From positions 1 to 18,266 of the forward strand of contig JACQDU010000762.1 of NCBI GenBank assembly GCA_016200955.1: a stretch of DNA of 18,266 bases, read 5' to 3'. This stretch comes from a bacterium (GTDB lineage: Bacteria; Planctomycetota; J058; JACQDU01). Below the pieces are notes generated by a model. That model ran no database searches and was not told where the DNA came from. It saw only the letters and a list, made by a program, of their open reading frames with translations. Shown piece by piece: positions 14,076 through 18,266 of this stretch; the first letter of the stretch is position 1; every line of letters begins with the position of its first letter. The position numbers and the translations under genes are program-made.

Positions 14076-14828
14076 TCAGCGCCCCTCGTCCGAGAGCAGC
14101 CCGCCGAAGCGGCGCACTCTCTCGCCGTAAGCACGGAGAGCGGCGTGGAGCTCGGCCTCCCGGAAGTCGGGCCAGCAGACGTCGGTCACGTGGAGCTCCG
14201 AGTAGCTCGCCTGCCAGAGGAGGAAGTTCGAGAGCCGCATCTCCCCCGCGGTCCTCACGAGGAGGTCGGGGTCGCGCATCTCCGGCTCGTAGAGGAAGCG
14301 CCGGAGGTCGTCTTCTCCCAGCGACTCGACCGCGGCGGGATCCTTGCGCGCGAGCTCCGCGATCTCGAGAGCGGCTCTCAGGATCTCTTTCCGGGAGCCG
14401 TAAGAGAGCGCGAGCCGGAGGACCATGCCGCCGTTCTTCCGGGACATCTCGCGCGTCCTGTCGAGCTCCGTGCGGACGCTCGGGGGGAGCGCTTCGAGCT
14501 CGCCGATCGCGCGGAAGACGATCGCGTTCTCCATGATCTCCTTGCGCTCCTGGACCAGGTAGCGCTCGAGGAGGTCCATGAGGAAGCCGACCTCCTCGCC
14601 GGGCCGCTTCCAGTTCTCGGTCGAGAAGGCATAGAGCGTGAGCTCCGTCAGGCCCAGGCGAGCGCACTCGCGCGTCACGGCGCGGACGCTCTCGGCGCCG
14701 GCCTCGTGGCCCGCCTTGCGGGGCAGGCCGCGCTCCTCCGCCCAGCGGCCGTTCCCGTCCATGATGATCGCGAGCGCGTCGGGGAGCTTCTCGAAGCTCT
14801 CCCGGGACGGCTTCTCCTTCGCGCTCAC
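14076..14828 (-). CDS. uppS: Isoprenyl transferase, undecaprenyl diphosphate synthase type
   Basis: This enzyme condenses isopentenyl diphosphate onto farnesyl diphosphate to make the C55 lipid carrier used for peptidoglycan and polysaccharide assembly, at the membrane face. The 250-residue length is typical. Motifs in order: AIIMDGNGRWA with catalytic Asp24, the LTLYAFSTENWKRP segment, LALSYGSRKEI, and RTAGEMRLSNFLLWQASYSE with the Arg/Ser/Glu of the diphosphate site, then VCWPDF. I start at GTG 14828-14826, which overlaps the purA stop as GTGA and leaves a normal-length N-terminus. The same frame continues open far upstream through purA, but that part is antisense-like shadow of purA. Translational coupling to purA is likely. 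The carrier lipid links it loosely to the export gene at the left end. Confidence 0.95.
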   Translation of the reverse strand: MSAKEKPSRESFEKLPDALAIIMDGNGRWAEERGLPRKAGHEAGAESVRAVTRECARLGLTELTLYAFSTENWKRPGEEVGFLMDLLERYLVQERKEIMENAIVFRAIGELEALPPSVRTELDRTREMSRKNGGMVLRLALSYGSRKEILRAALEIAELARKDPAAVESLGEDDLRRFLYEPEMRDPDLLVRTAGEMRLSNFLLWQASYSELHVTDVCWPDFREAELHAALRAYGERVRRFGGLLSDEGR

Positions 14829-16120
14829 GACCAGACGCTCGGCCCGCGCCTTATGAAAGCGTCGCGCGCGGGGCCGGTCGAGACGAAGCTCACCGGGACT
14901 CCGAGCGCCCGCTCGATGTAAGCGACGTAGTCGCGCGCGGCCTTGGGGAAGCGGTCGTAGTCGGTCGGGTCGAGCGCGCCCTCGAAGCCGGGAAGCTCCT
15001 CGTAGACGGGCGTGACCGCCTCGAGAACGCTCGGATCGGCGGGGACGGTCGCCAGCCGGGTGCCCTTCACCTCGTAAGCGACGCAGACCTTGATCGGCGT
15101 CATGCCCGAGAGCACGTCGAGCTTCGTGAGCACGAGCCCGTCGGTGCCCGAGAGGCGAGCGGCGTAGCGAAGCTGGACGACGTCGAGCCAGCCCGTGCGC
15201 CGCGGGCGGCCGGTCGTCGCGCCGTACTCTCCTCCGGCCTCGCGGAGCTTCTGGCCCTGCTCTCCCGGGATCTCCGTCGGGAAAGGACCGTCGCCCACGC
15301 GCGTCGTGTAGGCCTTGAGGACCCCGAGCGCGCGGCCGAGCGCGGTCGGCGGCACTCCCGCGCCGCTCGAGATCCCGTCGGTCAGGGTCGAGCTCGACGT
15401 GACGTACGGGTAAGTCCCGTGGTCGAGGTCGAGCATGGCTCCCTGGGCTCCCTCGAACAGCACGCGCTCGTCGTGCTCGAGCGCTCCCTGGACGAGGGAG
15501 CAGGAGTCGCCGACGTAAGGGCGGAGGCGCGAGGCCGTCTCGGAGTATTGCTCGCGGATCGGGTCGAACTCGAGGGGAGCGCGGCCGTAGAGGTGCTTCA
15601 GGATCGCGTTCTTCTCGTCCAGGTTCCTGCGGAGCAGGTCGGAGAAGCGCTGCTCGTCGTAGAGGTCGATGACGCGGATCCCGGTGCGCGAGGCCTTGTC
15701 CGCGTAGCAGGGCCCGATCCCTCGCTTCGTCGTCCCGAGCCGGCTCGAGTCCTTGCCGCGAGACGCCTCGCGCGCCTCGTCGAGCGCCTTGTGGTACGGG
15801 AAGACGACGTGCGCTCGCTCGGCGAGCACGAGCCTTCCCTCGAGCCGGACTCCTCTCGCCTTGAGCTCGTCGAGCTCTCCCAGGAGACCGGGAGCATCGA
15901 CGACGACGCCGGGCCCGATCACGCTCGTGACGCCGGGCCAGAGAGCTCCCGTGGGCACGAGGTGGAAGACGAACTTCTCGCCGTTCGCGTGCACCGTGTG
16001 GCCGGCGTTCGCGCCGCCCTGGTAGCGTACGACGAGCTTCGAGTCCCTGGCGAGGGCGTCTATGACCTTGCCCTTGCCCTCGTCTCCCCACTGGAGACCG
16101 ATCACCGCGGCTGCCGGCAT
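14825..16120 (-). CDS. purA: Adenylosuccinate synthetase
   Basis: This cytosolic enzyme joins aspartate to IMP with GTP, the first committed step from IMP to AMP, and so competes with GuaB for IMP. The 431-residue protein is of usual length. The N-terminus has LQWGDEGKGK with Asp13 and GGANAGHTV with His41, matching the catalytic numbering of the E. coli enzyme. The IMP/GTP loops KRGIGPCYADK, GAQGAMLDLDHGTYPYVTSS, and TTTGRPRRTGWLD-type segments follow. The ATG at 16120-16118 is preceded by AGGTG six bases upstream. The last four bases of the gene overlap the uppS start (GTGA). The 121-base region upstream, behind carA, is densely structured. The last dozen residues after FVSTGPARD extend slightly beyond the common end. 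Confidence 0.97.
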   Translation of the reverse strand: MPAAAVIGLQWGDEGKGKVIDALARDSKLVVRYQGGANAGHTVHANGEKFVFHLVPTGALWPGVTSVIGPGVVVDAPGLLGELDELKARGVRLEGRLVLAERAHVVFPYHKALDEAREASRGKDSSRLGTTKRGIGPCYADKASRTGIRVIDLYDEQRFSDLLRRNLDEKNAILKHLYGRAPLEFDPIREQYSETASRLRPYVGDSCSLVQGALEHDERVLFEGAQGAMLDLDHGTYPYVTSSSTLTDGISSGAGVPPTALGRALGVLKAYTTRVGDGPFPTEIPGEQGQKLREAGGEYGATTGRPRRTGWLDVVQLRYAARLSGTDGLVLTKLDVLSGMTPIKVCVAYEVKGTRLATVPADPSVLEAVTPVYEELPGFEGALDPTDYDRFPKAARDYVAYIERALGVPVSFVSTGPARDAFIRRGPSVWS

Positions 16121-16133
16121 CAGTGCACCTGAT

Positions 16134-16193
16134 GGGCGCTACGCGCGCCCCCCCATTGCGGGCCTTCGGCCCGCGGGGCCCCCCCGCGATGGG
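16134..16193. repeat. Cluster of nested GC hairpins in the carA-purA gap
   Basis: Four perfect or near-perfect stems crowd this 60-base stretch: GGGCGC/GCGCCC (16134-16139 with 16145-16150); GCGGGCC/GGCCCGC (16158-16164 with 16168-16174, TTC loop); GCGGGG/CCCCGC (16173-16178 with 16182-16187); and an outer CCCATTGCGGG/CCCGCGATGGG (16152-16162 with 16183-16193; ten Watson-Crick pairs, one wobble). The inner and outer ones exclude each other. C7/G7 runs are included. It could be a palindromic repeat element or an RNA control region ahead of purA. Confidence 0.65.
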
Positions 16194-16241
16194 CCGCTCC
16201 GCGCTTCGCGCTCCGCGTCCCCCTGCTCGCTACCGCTCGCA

Positions 16242-17432
16242 TCATCGCTCGCTCGCCGCGGGGAGCGGGGCGCGCGAGCGGTGCTTCTCGATCGCGCGGG
16301 CGAAGCCGTCGAAGAAGCTCTCCGCCTCGTGCGGGCCGGGAGAGCCCTCGGGGTGGAACTGGACCGCCGCGCACGGGAGCTCCTTGTGGCGGATCCCCTC
16401 GAGCGTCCCGTCGAACAGGCTCTCGTGGGTCGCCACGAGAGGTGTGCGCGAGAGGTGAGTCGGATCGACGGCGAAGCCGTGGTTGTGAGAGGTGATCAAG
16501 ACGCGCCCCGTCTCGTTGTCGCGCACCGGGTGGTTCGAGCCGCGGTGGCCGAACTTCATCTTCCTCGTCTGCGCTCCGAGGGCGAGCGCGAGGATCTGGT
16601 GGCCGAGGCAGACTCCGTAGAGCGGGACCTTCCCGAGGAGCTTTCTCGCAGCGTCGATCCCGTAGGTGACCGCCGCCGGGTCGCCGGGCCCGTTCGAGAG
16701 GAGGACTCCGTCGGGCGAGCGCTCGAGGATCTCCTCCGCGCGGGTCTGGGCGGGCACGACCTCGACCTCGAAGGCGCGGTCCACGAGGTGGCGGAGGATC
16801 CCTCGCTTGACGCCGAAGTCGACGACGATCACGCTGCCCGCGCTCCCGGGCTCTCGCGCGGGCTTCCTCGCGTGAGTCGGACGCCAGGGCCCCTCGTCGC
16901 CGTAGGGCTCCTTCCACGAATAGGCCGTCTTCGTGGTCACGACCTTCGCGAGGTCGAGCCCGTTCATGTCGGGAGCGGTCTTCGCCTTCCTGAGCAAGCT
17001 TGCGTCGTCGAGATCCTCGGTCGAGAGGACTCCGTTCTTGGAGCCGTTCTCCCGCAGGTGAACCACGAGGGCCCGCGTGTCGATCCCCTCGAGGCCGAAG
17101 ATCCTTCTTTCCTTCAAGTAAGCCCCGAGAGTGCTCCGCGAGCGGTGGTTCGAGGCGACCTGGCTCGCCTCGCGGCAGATGATCGCCGCGGCCTTGGGGC
17201 CGTCCGACTCGTCGTCGCGACCGGGAGCGACGCCGTAGATCCCGAGGATCGGCACGGTGAAGACGACCGCTTGCCCGGTGTAGGAAGGGTCCGAGAGGAC
17301 CTCCTGGTAGCCCGTGTGGCCGGTGTTGAAGACGACCTCGGCCAGGACCTCGCCGGGAGCGCCGAACGCCTCGCCCGGGAAGACTCGCCCGTCTTCCAGG
17401 ACGAGCTTGGCGGGGACAGTGTCTCGGGGCAT
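16242..17432 (-). CDS. carA: Carbamoyl-phosphate synthase small (glutaminase) chain
   Basis: This subunit releases ammonia from glutamine and passes it to CarB for carbamoyl phosphate, feeding pyrimidines and arginine. The 396-residue protein is of normal length. The N-terminal CarA domain shows LVLEDGRVFPGEAFG, FNTGHTGYQEVLSDPSY and GIYG. The C-terminal class I amidotransferase has GVCLGHQ with nucleophile Cys275 and QFHPEGSPGPHEAE with His360 and Glu362. The ATG at 17432-17430 follows GAGGA by four to five bases; the frame is open upstream but lacks family similarity there. carB is not in this window. It is first in a same-strand run with purA and uppS. A signature S/NGPGDP motif precedes the Cys as usual. 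Confidence 0.97.
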   Translation of the reverse strand: MPRDTVPAKLVLEDGRVFPGEAFGAPGEVLAEVVFNTGHTGYQEVLSDPSYTGQAVVFTVPILGIYGVAPGRDDESDGPKAAAIICREASQVASNHRSRSTLGAYLKERRIFGLEGIDTRALVVHLRENGSKNGVLSTEDLDDASLLRKAKTAPDMNGLDLAKVVTTKTAYSWKEPYGDEGPWRPTHARKPAREPGSAGSVIVVDFGVKRGILRHLVDRAFEVEVVPAQTRAEEILERSPDGVLLSNGPGDPAAVTYGIDAARKLLGKVPLYGVCLGHQILALALGAQTRKMKFGHRGSNHPVRDNETGRVLITSHNHGFAVDPTHLSRTPLVATHESLFDGTLEGIRHKELPCAAVQFHPEGSPGPHEAESFFDGFARAIEKHRSRAPLPAASER

Positions 17433-17449
17433 GGTTCCTCGCGGCGCGC

Positions 17450-17478
17450 AGTTTAACCCATGAGCCGGCTCCTGCCAT
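17450..17478 (-). promoter_or_regulatory. Candidate carA promoter
   Basis: Read on the minus strand, ATGGCA (17478-17473) and TAAACT (17455-17450) are 17 bases apart, each matching four of six consensus bases. The -10 box ends 17 bases before the carA ATG, leaving a leader just long enough for its GAGGA. Confidence 0.35.
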
Positions 17479-17905
17479 GGGGCGCGGCTCCAGGGTTCGA
17501 CGCGCGAAACCGACTTCAAGCAGACTCGTCGGGCGGATCACGGGGAGACGGTTTCCCGGGCGTCGTCGCGCTCGACGACGCCGTGTTCCAGGTGAAGGAC
17601 GGGATCGGCTTCGGACGCGAGACCCCGGAGCGGCCCTCCTGGTAATTCTACGAGAAGGGCCCGTTCGTCCTGAAGACGGTCGCCGATCAGTGCGACGAGC
17701 GGGGCGCCGACCGTATCCGTGAACCTTCCGTCACCTGACGGCGAGGCGCTCGCCCGCGCGGTCATGAGGAGCTTCCGGATCAAGTCGTAGAGCATTCGGA
17801 CTCGGGAAGGGAGGCGCCGCGACCTCCTAACTGATAGGCTTCTCAGGGGAATAGGACTTCGCGGGAACCCTCGCCCGCGAGGCGACGTCAGAGAGGTGCC
17901 CCCGA

Positions 17906-17930
17906 GGCGGCGACCATTGGGTCGGCCGCC
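17906..17930 (+). promoter_or_regulatory. Hairpin just upstream of the sigma factor ribosome-binding site
   Basis: GGCGGC-GACC (17906-17915) pairs with GGTC-(G)-GCCGCC (17920-17930), ten base pairs with one bulged G and an ATTG loop. It ends one base before GAGAGGAG, the putative Shine-Dalgarno of the sigma factor gene, so it could affect translation or be chance in GC-rich DNA. Confidence 0.35.
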
Positions 17931-17948
17931 GAGAGGAGCTTGCCCGAA

Positions 17949-18266
17949 ATGACCGGGGACGACGTGCCGGCGCTCGTGGGCCGGAGCAGGACAGGTGACC
18001 GGGAGGCCTTCTCGGTCCTCGTCGAGCGCTTCCAGGACGTGGTCTACAACATGATCCACCAGCGCCTCGGCGACCCTCACCTCGCGCTGGACGCAGCGCA
18101 GGAGACGTTCGTGAACGCTTTCCTCGGACTGAGCGGTTTCAGGGGAGAGGCCAGCTTCAAGAGCTGGCTCCTCTCGATCGCCCTGCGCGAGGCCGAGAAC
18201 CAGCGCCGGAAGAGAAACCGCCAGCTCCCCGCGGGAGCCCTCGCTCCGGGAATGGACCCGCGCGAC
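17949..18266 (+). CDS. ECF-type RNA polymerase sigma factor, N-terminal part
   Basis: The frame runs off the right edge after 106 codons. The ATG at 17949 follows GAGGAG by about ten bases. Residues about 20-85 fit sigma-70 region 2: AFSVLVERFQDVVYNMIHQR, then LALDAAQETFVNAFLGLSGFRG (DAAQETF is the core-binding and -10 recognition helix start) and FKSWLLSIALREAENQRRKRNR (region 2.4 helix). Family members bind core polymerase and direct it to stress or envelope promoters, usually controlled by an anti-sigma partner. Region 4 and the downstream neighbour lie outside the window, so subgroup and signal cannot be told. It is divergent from carA with 516 bases between. Confidence 0.9.
   Translation, partial: MTGDDVPALVGRSRTGDREAFSVLVERFQDVVYNMIHQRLGDPHLALDAAQETFVNAFLGLSGFRGEASFKSWLLSIALREAENQRRKRNRQLPAGALAPGMDPRD

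Larger units (their letters stand above)
17433..17948. other. 516-base stretch without a recognisable gene
   Basis: Between the divergent carA and sigma factor genes. On the plus strand 17460-17738 is open except for one TAA at 17643-17645; the codons on both sides (from about 17545) look coding (GC3-rich) but match nothing I know. On the minus strand an 85-codon frame (17795-17538) overlaps it, without a Shine-Dalgarno sequence. At most one can be real, and a decayed gene is possible. The rest holds the candidate carA promoter and a hairpin at 17906-17930. Confidence 0.4.

Noticed and set aside
14829..16091. Apparent 421-residue N-terminal extension of UppS
   Set aside because: This part lies over purA in another frame and is Arg-rich nonsense; UppS has normal length from the GTG at 14828.
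1..18266. tRNA genes, CRISPR arrays, insertion sequences, prophage or classical defence genes
   Set aside because: Looked for cloverleaf ends, regularly spaced repeats, transposase motifs and terminal repeats; none seen. The 8-bp repeats at 12495 have no spacers.

Overview
This is a GC-rich bacterial chromosomal window with strong G/C preference at third codon positions and heavy use of CTC for Leu. No tRNA, rRNA, CRISPR array, transposase or phage gene was seen. The gene style fits a Planctomycetota-like or related soil or metagenomic lineage: secreted TPR/HExxH proteins of the DUF1570 type, small secreted proteins opening with a 'DGKTLTGKI' motif, a secreted WD40 protein full of FSPDGK repeats, and an XPD-like helicase with a nuclease-like N-terminus. 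That placement is inference from gene content; no marker gene here fixes the taxonomy.

Layout, left to right. Bases 1-1058 (minus) hold the 5' part of an unrecognised Pro/Ala-rich protein and, upstream of it, a Wza-type polysaccharide export lipoprotein. The export gene has an in-frame TGA in its conserved (G)DVIYVP segment. Bases 1207-4299 (plus) hold guaB and guaA, which convert IMP to XMP to GMP. GuaB is unusually similar to eukaryotic IMP dehydrogenases and appears to be transcribed without a leader. Bases 4307-9873 (minus) hold two exported putative zinc proteases and, upstream of them, a large PD-(D/E)XK/XPD-type Fe-S helicase. Bases 10128-12374 (plus) hold an exported WD40 protein with about 14-15 blade repeats, flanked on both sides by short repetitive DNA.

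Bases 12605-14042 form a complete fluoride-response unit: a textbook fluoride (crcB) riboswitch, a tandem-fused CrcB/Fluc channel with a central linker helix (the FEX-like layout known from eukaryotes), and a DUF190 PII-like protein 7 bases downstream. This is the most attractive candidate system in the window.

Bases 14076-17432 (minus) carry carA, purA and uppS in that transcriptional order. purA and uppS overlap by four bases (GTGA), and the 121-base carA-purA gap is packed with mutually exclusive GC hairpins. Bases 17433-17948 have no recognisable gene. The window ends inside an ECF sigma factor gene on the plus strand.

Functionally, de novo nucleotide synthesis recurs at both ends (guaB, guaA; carA, purA). 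Cell-envelope functions (polysaccharide export, UppS, secreted proteases) and fluoride detoxification sit between and beside these.
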